A stretch of DNA of 12,069 bases from SXXK01 sp046074645 (GTDB taxonomy: Bacteria > Planctomycetota > Planctomycetia > Planctomycetales > Planctomycetaceae), in contig JBJTOP010000075.1 in assembly GCA_046074645.1 (NCBI GenBank), positions 1 through 12,069 of the forward strand, in the 5' to 3' direction. Under the pieces are notes generated by a model that had not been told where the DNA came from, ran no database searches, and saw only the letters and a program-made list of their open reading frames with translations. The translations under genes were made by a program, and so were the position numbers. This document shows positions 1 through 7,130 of this stretch, piece after piece. Numbering within the stretch: position 1 is the first letter of the stretch; each line of letters begins with the position of its first letter.

Positions 1-1252
1 CGTCGGTGGTGTGCAGGGTGCTGAATACAAGGTGTCCTGTGAGCGACGCCTGAATGGCGGCCTGCGCCGTTTCGCCGTCTCGAATTTCTCCGATGAGCAC
101 CACATCGGGGTCGTGACGCAGAATACTGCGAAGACCAGCAGCAAAGGTCAGCCCAATTCGGCTGTGCACCTGAATCTGACTGATCCCGTCCATCTGGTAT
201 TCGACAGGATCTTCCACGGTGATGATTTTGACCGTCGGATCCTTGATTTCGCTGAGAGCACTGTAGAGCGTCGTCGATTTACCGCTGCCGGTGGGGCCGG
301 TGACAAGAATAATCCCGTGCGGCAGATCAATCAGCTGCCGGAAGATCTTCATCACGCTGGGCGGCATCCCAACGTTGCGCAGGTCGAATGTCATGCGCGC
401 TTTGTCAAGCAGACGCATCACCACCCCTTCGCCGTGAAGCATCGGGATGATCGACACACGCACATCCACCTCGCGGCCGGAGACGCGGAGCTTAATGCGG
501 CCGTCCTGAGGAAGCCGTTTTTCGGCGATGTTCAGGTGGGCCATGATCTTCAGACGAGTGACGATGGCCGAATAGAACTGTGCGATTTCCGGGGGCGTGG
601 GCTGGATGCGGAGCATGCCGTCCAGCCGAAAGCGGACACGCATCCCATTTTCCTGAGGCTCGATGTGCACGTCACTGGTCTGCAGCTTCACGGCTTCCAT
701 GAGCAGTTCATTGACGAGCTTGATGACGGAGGGTGCCTGGGCGCCTTCCGCGAGTTCACCAAGGTCCTCGTTGATCTCCTCGAGCAGCTCGATGCCCTCT
801 TCCGTTTTTCGCCGGACCAGCTCGTTGATCGTGTCGCCACCCACGCCAAGCAGCTCGTGGATGCGGCTCCCGAGCTCGCCGCTGCGGGTGAGCACCGGAT
901 GGAGCCGGAAACCGCTGACCGTGCTGAGTTCGTCGAGGCCTTCGAGGTTGAGCGGGTCTGAGGTGGCGACAACGATGTGACCGTTCTCGCGGTACAGCGG
1001 AAGCAGCGAATGACGGTAAATCGCGGACGTGGGGAAGCGCGTGAGCAGATCCGTGTCGACCTGAATGTTCTTCAGGTCGATGTATTCCATGCCAAATTCG
1101 CTGGACAGCGTCCTGAGCAGCTGGTCCTCCGTGAGCACACCCATGCGAATCAGAGCCTGATCGACGCGCGCGTTCGCGTGCGTGGACCGCGCCGTGGTAA
1201 TCTGGTCGCGGGTTGCCAGGCCTTCATCAATCAGGAGTTGCCCGAGTTCCAT
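1..1252 (-). CDS. gspE: Type II secretion / type IV pilus assembly ATPase, GspE/PilB family (3' end beyond window)
   Basis: This is a cytoplasmic hexameric ATPase of the secretion superfamily that powers pseudopilus or pilus assembly at the inner membrane. The first 417 codons are present; family members usually have about 550-570 residues, so the C-terminal part, including any four-cysteine zinc region, is outside the window. Residues 1-135 resemble the GspE/MshE N-terminal domain, opening MELGQLLIDEGLATRDQ. The ATPase core starts near residue 172 and includes SDVHIEP (193-199). Motifs seen: Walker A GPTGSGKS (319-326), Asp box ITVEDPVEY (344-352), Walker B VVLIGEIRD (384-392), and the start of the His box, STLHTTD (411-417). 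The ATG at 1252 is chosen because the N-terminal domain begins there; no clear Shine-Dalgarno sequence precedes it. It lies 112 bp downstream of the secretin-like gene on the same strand, so co-transcription is likely. All visible motifs are intact. GspE versus PilB cannot be decided without the downstream genes. Confidence 0.93.
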   Translation of the reverse strand, partial: MELGQLLIDEGLATRDQITTARSTHANARVDQALIRMGVLTEDQLLRTLSSEFGMEYIDLKNIQVDTDLLTRFPTSAIYRHSLLPLYRENGHIVVATSDPLNLEGLDELSTVSGFRLHPVLTRSGELGSRIHELLGVGGDTINELVRRKTEEGIELLEEINEDLGELAEGAQAPSVIKLVNELLMEAVKLQTSDVHIEPQENGMRVRFRLDGMLRIQPTPPEIAQFYSAIVTRLKIMAHLNIAEKRLPQDGRIKLRVSGREVDVRVSIIPMLHGEGVVMRLLDKARMTFDLRNVGMPPSVMKIFRQLIDLPHGIILVTGPTGSGKSTTLYSALSEIKDPTVKIITVEDPVEYQMDGISQIQVHSRIGLTFAAGLRSILRHDPDVVLIGEIRDGETAQAAIQASLTGHLVFSTLHTTD

Positions 1253-1364
1253 AGTCTGAGTGCCGGTGTTGTTTGTTGTGTGAGGTTACTTGCAAATAGT
1301 TGCTGAGACAGCAAGGGCGAAACTCATTGGATCTGGTTTGGTAGTCAGCTGACCGGCTGACCGG
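1253..1364. other. Spacer between secretin-like gene and gspE, with short direct repeat
   Basis: The 112-bp spacer contains the perfect 10-bp palindrome GTCAGCTGAC (1344-1353). An 8-bp unit GCTGACCG occurs twice back to back (1348-1363) and runs into the stop codon of the upstream gene. No stem followed by a T-run is seen, so I see no intrinsic terminator separating the two genes. Confidence 0.4.
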
Positions 1365-4300
1365 CTATCGTCCGCCGCGGCCGCCGAAGCCGCCGCCACC
1401 AAAGCCACCACGTCCACCAAAAGGACTTGCGCCACCGCCACCGAATGGACTGCCACCGCCACCGAAGGGGCTGAAGCCTCCTCCGCCAAACGGAGAAAAT
1501 CCACCTCGACCACCACCGGTATCGCCCCCTCGCTGACGCATCCGATCCTGCATCATCTGCTGGATCGCATCCTGCTGCTGCTGCTGTGGCTGTTGAGCAC
1601 CGCCGCCGTTGTTGGAACCGCCACCGCCACCAGTGGATGACGAAGACGTGCGGGTGGCACTGGTGGTAATGCGAGGAAACAGGGTTGTCAGCGACTGCTG
1701 GACCATTGTGGCATCCGCATTCTGCAACTGCACAACGCGGAACGTACGATTCGCTGTCTTTGCGGCTTCATCGGTTTCCTCGACGAGCGACCGGACCTTG
1801 TTGTAGAGGGCTTCGCTGCTGGAGATGATGAGGGTACTGTTCTGGCGATCGACGGCGACCGTCATCTGCACGCCCTGAGGTTCGTTGCGGTTGCCGCCAC
1901 CACCGCCACCACCGAACATCTGAGCGAGCGGATTGTTCTGGGCGCCGCGACCGCCGGCGGGCTCCATGTAAGGCTTGAAGGCGTCATTGACAATGGACGC
2001 CATTTCGTCGATGTCGGCGTACTGCACTGCAAGGCGACGTGGCTGCAGTTCGCGGAGCGATTCCGGGATGTCGTTGGAATCGAGCACTCGCAGGAGCGAC
2101 TCTGCTTCATCGACAGCTGCCTGGGGACCAGTGATGTACAGCGCGTTGGCACGGGGATCCGGGATGATTCGCAAAGTTTGTGGGTTGGCCTGGAGCCCGG
2201 AAAGGCCCGTCATACTGGAAACGGACTGAGTGATGGGACTGAACATACTGCTGAGGCTGAAGCCGGAGTCCGCGGCGGTGCTGGTCACGCTGCTGGAGGG
2301 CAGCAGCTGCTCCAGCAGAGCGGCAGTTTCTGTTGCATCTGACACTTCCAGATAGAACACGGTCCAGCGGACGCGGAAGGGAATGGATTCCTGCAGGAAG
2401 TCCATCATTTCTTCGAGCCGATCGAGGGCATCTTCGTCGGAGGAGAGCAGCAGCAGATCATCGCCATCGACAACGATGCGAATGTCGCTTTCGCCCGATT
2501 CGGGGGGTTGAGCTGAAGAGACGGTGGGGAAGCTGTGGCCGGCGGTTTTATTGAGCCGAACGGGGTAGTAGAAGACTTCCTTGCGGAACGCTGGGGGACG
2601 TGAAACTTTGGTGGTCGGAGCTTCGGCGGCCGGCCTGGGTTCGGCCGGAGGTGCTGATGAGCCGGGAACGGCTGGTTCAGCCGGGAGCGAGCCGGAGCTG
2701 GGGGTTTTAAGATCGCGGATGGGGCCGCTCTTGTTGGGCACAACGATGCGAATGGGAGTTTGTTCCTGATTCTGCCATTCCTTCTGCAGGTACTCGAAAA
2801 ACTCGCCGGGATCGCGACCACGAAGCGAGTAGCGGCGAACGGTGCCACCCTCCCCCTTCGTGCGAACACCGCTGCCGTCTTCTCCGAGGTCCCGCAGAAC
2901 CTGACGGATCTGCTCGACCTGCACTGCCGTTCCCTTGACAATGATGCGGTTCCCGTAGAGATCGGTTTCCACAGTGGGGGCAGCGTTGGCTTCGGCGATG
3001 AACAGATTTCTCAGAGTTGCTGCGGCGGTGAGCGGATCCATCTTGATCAGTGGAATCACGGCAACTGAACCACCGGTGCCGGTCCCTTCCTGAAACGACT
3101 TCACCCACTCAGTGACCTGATCCTGCTGCTTGGCCGTTCCGAAAATGTGGACGGTCCCGGCCTGGATGTCTTCATTGACGACGACGCCCGGCATCATCGC
3201 GTCGATGCTTTGCGCCACCTGATCGGCGCGGCCGGTGACTGTGTACACCTTAAGGAATGGACCGGAGCGATCGGTGCGGCTGAGCTTGTTGCCCTTCGCA
3301 TCCTGATCGACATCCAGCGTCTTCACGATTTCCTCAACGAGCTTCTGCTGGTCGGGGGAGCCTGTGACAAGCAGACTGTTGGTGCGGGTGTCTGAAAACA
3401 CCTGCAGGCTGCTGGTTCGAGCAGGCGCCTGTGGCTGCGGCGGACCACGGCGGTCTCCACCAGCCCCGGAACTGACGTTGGAAACGCCAGCGCGCATGCC
3501 GAACTGAGCGAGCAGCATGAATTCGGCTTCTTCAACGTCAATGTGTTCAAGGAAATACGACTTGAACACGAGGTCGTCCTGCATCCGTCCAAGCGACGCA
3601 TCCACGTAGGACTTGATCCGGCGGAGATTGGATCCGGTATCCGCAATGATCAGGCTGCCGGTCTGAGTAAACGCGGTCATGGTGCCAAGCGGGCCAAGGA
3701 GCTGTTCGACTTCCTGAGCCATGACGCCAACGTCGAGCTTTTCAAGTGGTATTTCGATGCGGACGATTTCGTTCTCGCCAATTGAGCGGACGCCGGATTC
3801 CACCTTCAAGAGATCATCCACACTCACGTCACGAATCAGATTTGGAGGAATTCCCTTGTCGACGTTGACGGACACAAGGAAATTGTCCTTCACCACCAGC
3901 GTGTAGCCCTTCCGCTGAAGGTAGCCGTTGAGAATGTCCATCGCCTGGGAAATGTTGTATTCCTTCGAGTCGATGTGGGTGAAGGTGCCGGGAGGAACCT
4001 GGGAAAGATCCAGCGTGTAACCTGCGGCCGCAGCGAAGTCCTGGAGAACCTGGTCCCAGGGAGCGTAACGCATGTTAAAGGATAATTTTTCGGCGCGCTG
4101 GCCAGGTTCGGCCGCTGCGCCGAAGCTGGAGACCACGACCGCACCTTCGGGCGGAGCGGCGTTTGAGTCGGGCACACCCGACGCAGACGGGGCGCCCGGA
4201 GTGCCGGCGGCGGGCTGCACCTGCATAGCCGGGGACTGGGCCACCGCGGCCGGGGCCGCCGGGCCGGACTGCTCTGTCCACTTCGTTTTCTGTTCCGGAG

Positions 4301-4883
4301 TCAGCACGGCCGTGAACTTGCCGTCCCACTCGGCGATAAACGCGGTTCGCTGTTCTTCCGTGGCGTTGAAACCGAGAGCTGCGGAGGCTGTGCGGCGTTC
4401 GGATGTGAGTGTTTCCAGTTGCTTCTTCTGGTCGTCCGTAAGGCCCAGGTCGGCTGCGACCCGAGCATCGGACAGAGCCCGAGAACCCGCCTCTCGGATA
4501 AAAATTGATCGCAGCAGCTTCAGCTGTCGCGAATCCAGGACCGCGAGCGCTTTGCCGGAGGCACCTTCGCGAGCCGCCAGAATGGCTGCCTGCATCTCGT
4601 CACGGATTTTTGTTCGCGCTGCTTCGTCCGTTGTCTCTTTCATCCGCTGCAGAAATGGATCGAAAACCTCACGACCCGGGGAGCCCGATGCGGCCGCTTC
4701 ACTGAGCTGCGTCTTCTGTGTCTCGGAAAGGCCCAGTTCCTGCTGGATCTCTTCACGTCGCAGAAGATCGGTCTCAGAACCCGTGCGACCGCCGTTCTGG
4801 GCGACGGCGGGCAGGCAACAGCAAAGGACCGCCCCAAAGGCGGCGCGACGAAGACCATGGAGAAAATTGGAGCTGAGACTCAT
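1365..4883 (-). CDS. Exported secretin-like protein with repeated N1-type ring modules, no barrel domain, Gly-rich tail
   Basis: The 1172-residue product probably builds a periplasmic ring of a type II secretion/pilus-type machine. Residues 1-28 form a signal peptide (LRRAAFGAVLCCCLPAVA, cut before Q29). Residues 45-205 are charged and helical, with LTxxQ-like motifs GLSETQ (51-56), GLTDDQ (147-152) and LTPEQK (194-199). A Pro/Ala linker follows. Residues 266-340 resemble the secretin N0/STN domain (SFNMRYAPWDQVL). About seven N1-like modules follow, roughly 373-430, 436-525, 544-597, 606-667, 682-830 (with inserts), 838-935 and 945-1038. An eighth (1047-1071) breaks off into a Ser/Gly/Gln linker and a Gly-rich tail (1117-1172). 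No secretin barrel domain or its conserved C-terminal motif is visible. The ATG at 4883 is chosen over one 26 codons upstream because it sits directly before the signal peptide and has GGAAG 5 nt ahead. gspE follows on the same strand. Confidence 0.85.
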   Translation of the reverse strand: MSLSSNFLHGLRRAAFGAVLCCCLPAVAQNGGRTGSETDLLRREEIQQELGLSETQKTQLSEAAASGSPGREVFDPFLQRMKETTDEAARTKIRDEMQAAILAAREGASGKALAVLDSRQLKLLRSIFIREAGSRALSDARVAADLGLTDDQKKQLETLTSERRTASAALGFNATEEQRTAFIAEWDGKFTAVLTPEQKTKWTEQSGPAAPAAVAQSPAMQVQPAAGTPGAPSASGVPDSNAAPPEGAVVVSSFGAAAEPGQRAEKLSFNMRYAPWDQVLQDFAAAAGYTLDLSQVPPGTFTHIDSKEYNISQAMDILNGYLQRKGYTLVVKDNFLVSVNVDKGIPPNLIRDVSVDDLLKVESGVRSIGENEIVRIEIPLEKLDVGVMAQEVEQLLGPLGTMTAFTQTGSLIIADTGSNLRRIKSYVDASLGRMQDDLVFKSYFLEHIDVEEAEFMLLAQFGMRAGVSNVSSGAGGDRRGPPQPQAPARTSSLQVFSDTRTNSLLVTGSPDQQKLVEEIVKTLDVDQDAKGNKLSRTDRSGPFLKVYTVTGRADQVAQSIDAMMPGVVVNEDIQAGTVHIFGTAKQQDQVTEWVKSFQEGTGTGGSVAVIPLIKMDPLTAAATLRNLFIAEANAAPTVETDLYGNRIIVKGTAVQVEQIRQVLRDLGEDGSGVRTKGEGGTVRRYSLRGRDPGEFFEYLQKEWQNQEQTPIRIVVPNKSGPIRDLKTPSSGSLPAEPAVPGSSAPPAEPRPAAEAPTTKVSRPPAFRKEVFYYPVRLNKTAGHSFPTVSSAQPPESGESDIRIVVDGDDLLLLSSDEDALDRLEEMMDFLQESIPFRVRWTVFYLEVSDATETAALLEQLLPSSSVTSTAADSGFSLSSMFSPITQSVSSMTGLSGLQANPQTLRIIPDPRANALYITGPQAAVDEAESLLRVLDSNDIPESLRELQPRRLAVQYADIDEMASIVNDAFKPYMEPAGGRGAQNNPLAQMFGGGGGGGNRNEPQGVQMTVAVDRQNSTLIISSSEALYNKVRSLVEETDEAAKTANRTFRVVQLQNADATMVQQSLTTLFPRITTSATRTSSSSTGGGGGSNNGGGAQQPQQQQQDAIQQMMQDRMRQRGGDTGGGRGGFSPFGGGGFSPFGGGGSPFGGGGASPFGGRGGFGGGGFGGRGGR
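1368..1508 (-). repeat. Coding repeat: FSPFGGGG-type Gly-rich tail
   Basis: Codons for residues 1126-1172 of the secretin-like protein encode near-repeats of a (F)SPFGGGG unit: FSPFGGGG twice in a row, then SPFGGGGA and SPFGGRGG, then GFGG/GRGG variants to the stop codon. The underlying DNA is a degenerate tandem repeat and so prone to slippage and copy-number change. Confidence 0.85.
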
Positions 4884-4983
4884 GGGAGCTTCCGCAGAGG
4901 GTTTGCCAAATTGGCAGACCGGGACACTGAGACGCAAAGAGACAGACTTGCACGGATTCACTATTGTTGGCTTTTCTGCCGTT

Positions 4984-5002
4984 TTGTCATGACAAGATCT
5001 TG
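4984..5002. promoter_or_regulatory. Two overlapping perfect palindromes, candidate operator
   Basis: TTGTCATGACAA (4984-4995) is a perfect 12-bp palindrome. It overlaps CAAGATCTTG (4993-5002), a perfect 10-bp palindrome, by three bases. The pair lies about 100 bp upstream of the secretin-like start, a plausible position for a dimeric regulator. The function is inferred from symmetry and position only. Confidence 0.3.
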
Positions 5003-5275
5003 CAGCGAGGGACTAAAAGCAGGAAGGATGTGGAAACCATAGAGAGCTTATCGATTGGGGCGGTTTAGCGAGCTGCAGCAATTGGAAAATTTTTTTCACT
5101 CTCCCGGCTGCAGGGCGGCGTTCCATGGCGTCAACCGGGTTCCTTCGCTGTCAAACCCCTGAATTCCATGGGGAGATCGGAAAAAAGTTGGAAGATTCCC
5201 GAAACAGGGGGAGACAGATGGGGTTTATGGTGATAATTGGCAATGCGTTCGCATTCACCGCGCTTGAGATCCGCC

Positions 5276-5282
5276 GAGGGGA
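5276..5282 (+). promoter_or_regulatory. Ribosome binding site deciding the EF-hand gene start
   Basis: GAGGGGA lies 8 nt before the ATG at 5291, directly ahead of the signal peptide. The alternative ATGs at 5237 and 5243 have no comparable site and would put a charged leader before the signal peptide. Confidence 0.7.
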
Positions 5283-5290
5283 TTGATCAA

Positions 5291-6460
5291 ATGATCCGCG
5301 TCTGCGTCATTCTGGTTTTTGGCATAGCGATGTTTTTCCCAGCAGGATCGTACGCACAGGATGGCCGTGGAGGCCGCGGTGACCGGGGCGGTGACCGGGG
5401 CGGTTTTGGTGGTGGGTTTTCTCCCGGCGGGTTCAGTATGCCAGGTGGTGGCGGCAGCCCGGGTGGCTTTGGTGACCGAGGTGGATTTCCCGGAGGTTCC
5501 GGTGGGCCACCCGGCGGTTTTTCGTTTGGAAGTGGCGGACCTCCGGGAGGATTTTCCGGTGGGCCTCCGTGGATGGGCGGTGGTGGCGGCGACAATGGCG
5601 ATCGCAGCAGCCGCTTTGGCTCGATGATGGATTCCAACGGCAACGGCAAAGTGGATCAGGAAGAACTTGACCGGATGCCGTCCTTCGTCCGGGATATGAT
5701 GACGGCCCGTGGCATTCAGCTCAAGGCAGGAATGAGCCTTGATGATATGCGAAATACCCTCCGCAGCGGCTTTTCCGGCGGTCAGCCCGGACAGCCGGGC
5801 CAACCTGGACAGCCCGGCCAGCCGGGCGATCCGAACGCCAGTCGCCCGAAGACGCTCACCCCCTACCGCATGAAGCCCAAAACGCCAGTGACGCTCACGC
5901 TGCCTCCCGCCTACGCGGAAGTAGACACCGACTTCGACGGGCAACTTGGCATGCATGAATGGATGATGACCCGACGAGCTGACCTTGAGCTGTTTGATCA
6001 GATGGACATGGACCTCGATGGATTTCTCACACCTGAGGAACTGCAGGCGGCTGAAGCCGCCGCTGCCGCGGGCCAGAACGTTGCCTCCACCAACCCCCGA
6101 CAACGGCTCACGATCGTCACGGCAACTCCGGCGCGGAAACCGCGGGACAACGGACAACCGCAGAACGGCAGCAACAGTCAGGATCAGGGTCGCGACCGCG
6201 GCGACCGCGGGAACAGCCAGCCCTCCTGGGGTGGCTGGGGAGGGGCTCCCGGTACCAGCGAAGCTGCAATGGCCCCGCAGTACTTTTCACGACTTGATAC
6301 CGATGGCAACGGAACCATCGATACAAATGAATGGCAGCAAAGCCGCCGCGTCCGCGGAATGCTGGAACAGGCCGGGATTCAGATTGGAAACATGAACCTG
6401 CAGCAGTTCACAGCCAACCTCGAAAAAGCCACAGCAGGACAACAGAACGGCGGTCGCTGA
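5291..6460 (+). CDS. Exported Gly/Pro-rich protein with four EF-hand calcium-binding loops
   Basis: The 389-residue product begins with a signal peptide (MIRVCVILVFGIAMF; likely cut after SYA, residue 22) and is probably periplasmic, surface-bound or secreted. Residues 24-103 are low complexity, rich in Gly, Pro and Phe (GGFGGGFSPGGFSMPGGGG). Four canonical 12-residue EF loops follow: DSNGNGKVDQEE (114-125), DTDFDGQLGMHE (212-223), DMDLDGFLTPEE (239-250) and DTDGNGTIDTNE (336-347). All keep acidic or Asn ligands at loop positions 1, 3 and 5, Gly at 6 and Glu at 12, so calcium binding is likely. A collagen-like (GQP)n run lies at 164-179. After the first and last loops comes a similar helical segment (RDMMTARGIQLKAGMSL and RGMLEQAGIQIGNMNL), indicating an internal duplication. 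The ATG at 5291 is supported by a strong ribosome binding site. It is divergent from the secretin-like gene. No enzymatic domain is recognised; role unknown, perhaps structural or calcium-dependent adhesion. Confidence 0.85.
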   Translation: MIRVCVILVFGIAMFFPAGSYAQDGRGGRGDRGGDRGGFGGGFSPGGFSMPGGGGSPGGFGDRGGFPGGSGGPPGGFSFGSGGPPGGFSGGPPWMGGGGGDNGDRSSRFGSMMDSNGNGKVDQEELDRMPSFVRDMMTARGIQLKAGMSLDDMRNTLRSGFSGGQPGQPGQPGQPGQPGDPNASRPKTLTPYRMKPKTPVTLTLPPAYAEVDTDFDGQLGMHEWMMTRRADLELFDQMDMDLDGFLTPEELQAAEAAAAAGQNVASTNPRQRLTIVTATPARKPRDNGQPQNGSNSQDQGRDRGDRGNSQPSWGGWGGAPGTSEAAMAPQYFSRLDTDGNGTIDTNEWQQSRRVRGMLEQAGIQIGNMNLQQFTANLEKATAGQQNGGR

Positions 6461-6601
6461 CACCAACATCAGTGAATGCTCCCACCAAACCCATGACTGA
6501 ATTCCCTCCCCAACCCGGCAAGATGCAGGCAATGGCGTTTCGCTCCGTCGGAACGTAAACCCGGCCTTTCCCCCGCCGAAAACCTCAAGCCAAACCCTTC
6601 A

Positions 6602-6616
6602 AGGTGCATGGCACCT
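6602..6616. repeat. AGGTGC-ATG-GCACCT hairpin, copy A first site
   Basis: Perfect 6-bp arms AGGTGC/GCACCT around a 3-nt ATG. It is the first of four related sites in the tandem repeat and resembles REP-like intergenic palindromes. Confidence 0.75.
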
Positions 6617-6633
6617 GAAGCCCCGCCCCCGTA

Positions 6634-6654
6634 CGACGGACTTCCAGTCCGTCG
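6634..6654. repeat. CGACGGACT-TCC-AGTCCGTCG hairpin, copy A
   Basis: Perfect 9-bp arms with a 3-nt loop. The same hairpin occurs in copy B. I recall a similar sequence dispersed in planctomycete genomes, often seen as the spurious peptide TDFQSV; this is memory, not a search. Confidence 0.8.
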
Positions 6655-6704
6655 CCCCCCCTCCCCCACGCAAGAACGGCACCGCTCCGCCAAAAAAGGC
6701 CCGA

Positions 6705-6719
6705 AGGTGCATGACACCT
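6705..6719. repeat. AGGTGC-ATG-ACACCT hairpin, copy A second site
   Basis: The same motif as at 6602, with one mismatch (C opposite A) in the innermost pair; the outer 5 bp still pair. Confidence 0.65.
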
Positions 6720-6772
6720 GAACATCCGATATCCAATAAATTCACAGCCCTTCCCAGCATTCGCCAAGACAC

Positions 6773-6787
6773 CGGGGACAGTCCCCG
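6773..6787. repeat. CGGGGAC-A-GTCCCCG palindrome, copy A
   Basis: Perfect 7-bp arms around a single A. Copy B has the same arms around G, so only the centre differs. Confidence 0.75.
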
Positions 6788-6945
6788 CAGGCAGCGATTC
6801 CGGGGCGAACGAGCAGGAGTTGGGGGGGGGAGGTAAAACCGTTACGGACCGAAGAGTCGTCAGAATCGGCAGTACCGGAACCGTTTTCGGGCAGGGTCTC
6901 TATCGGATTTCACGCCACGGCCCGGAGCTGAAACGAAACCCTTAA

Positions 6946-6960
6946 AGGTGCATGGTACCT
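6946..6960. repeat. AGGTGC-ATG-GTACCT hairpin, copy B first site
   Basis: Equivalent to the site at 6602. A single substitution turns one pair into a G-T (G-U in RNA) wobble and keeps the stem pairable. Confidence 0.7.
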
Positions 6961-6975
6961 GAGCCCCGCCCCCGT

Positions 6976-6998
6976 ACGACGGACTTCCAGTCCGTCGT
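6976..6998. repeat. ACGACGGACT-TCC-AGTCCGTCGT hairpin, copy B
   Basis: Perfect 10-bp arms with a TCC loop, one base pair longer than the copy A version. Confidence 0.8.
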
Positions 6999-7047
6999 TC
7001 CCCCTCACCCGCGCAAGAACGCCGCCGCTCCGCAAAAAAAAGCCCAA

Positions 7048-7062
7048 AGGTGCATGGCATCT
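7048..7062. repeat. AGGTGC-ATG-GCATCT hairpin, copy B second site
   Basis: Fourth member of the AGGTGC family. A G-T wobble replaces one G-C pair; the other five pairs are intact. Confidence 0.7.
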
Positions 7063-7115
7063 GAGCACCCGATATCCAATAAATTCACAGCCCATCCCAG
7101 CATCCGCCGACACAC

Positions 7116-7130
7116 CGGGGACGGTCCCCG
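7116..7130. repeat. CGGGGAC-G-GTCCCCG palindrome, copy B
   Basis: Perfect 7-bp arms, 343 bp from its partner in copy A; only the central base differs. Confidence 0.75.

Larger units (their letters stand above)
4884..5290. promoter_or_regulatory. Divergent intergenic region upstream of the secretin-like and EF-hand genes
   Basis: This 407-bp spacer must hold the promoters of both divergent genes. It contains overlapping palindromes at 4984-5002 (listed separately). On the plus strand a -10-like GATAAT lies at 5232-5237, but no good -35 box sits at the expected distance. The part nearest the secretin-like gene (about 4926-4944) carries GACGCAAAG, whose reverse complement resembles a sequence at 7314-7335. 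No further gene is seen. Confidence 0.4.
6592..6935. repeat. Tandem repeat unit, copy A (about 344 bp)
   Basis: Copy A starts at AAACCCTT and aligns along its length with the next unit. Shared blocks include a hairpin near the start, CGACGGACTTCCAGTCCGTC, CGATATCCAATAAATTCACAG, CGGGGCGAACGAGCAGGAGT, TTACGGACCGAAGAGTCGTC and CAGTACCGGAACCGTTTTCG. The two copies differ by scattered substitutions and small indels. Confidence 0.9.

Noticed and set aside
11..961. 316-codon plus-strand open frame
   Set aside because: It lies antisense to the clear GspE ATPase and its composition (His/Asp-rich, no motif) is that of a shadow frame in GC-rich DNA.
4072..4992. 306-codon plus-strand open frame
   Set aside because: Antisense to the N-terminal third of the secretin-like gene; Ser/Ala/Arg-rich with no motif.
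5120..5157. Imperfect direct repeat GTTCC...GTCAACC / GTTCC...GTCAAACC
   Set aside because: The match is short and interrupted and could be chance.
5255..6157. 300-codon minus-strand open frame
   Set aside because: Antisense to the EF-hand gene, whose four loops show the real coding frame.
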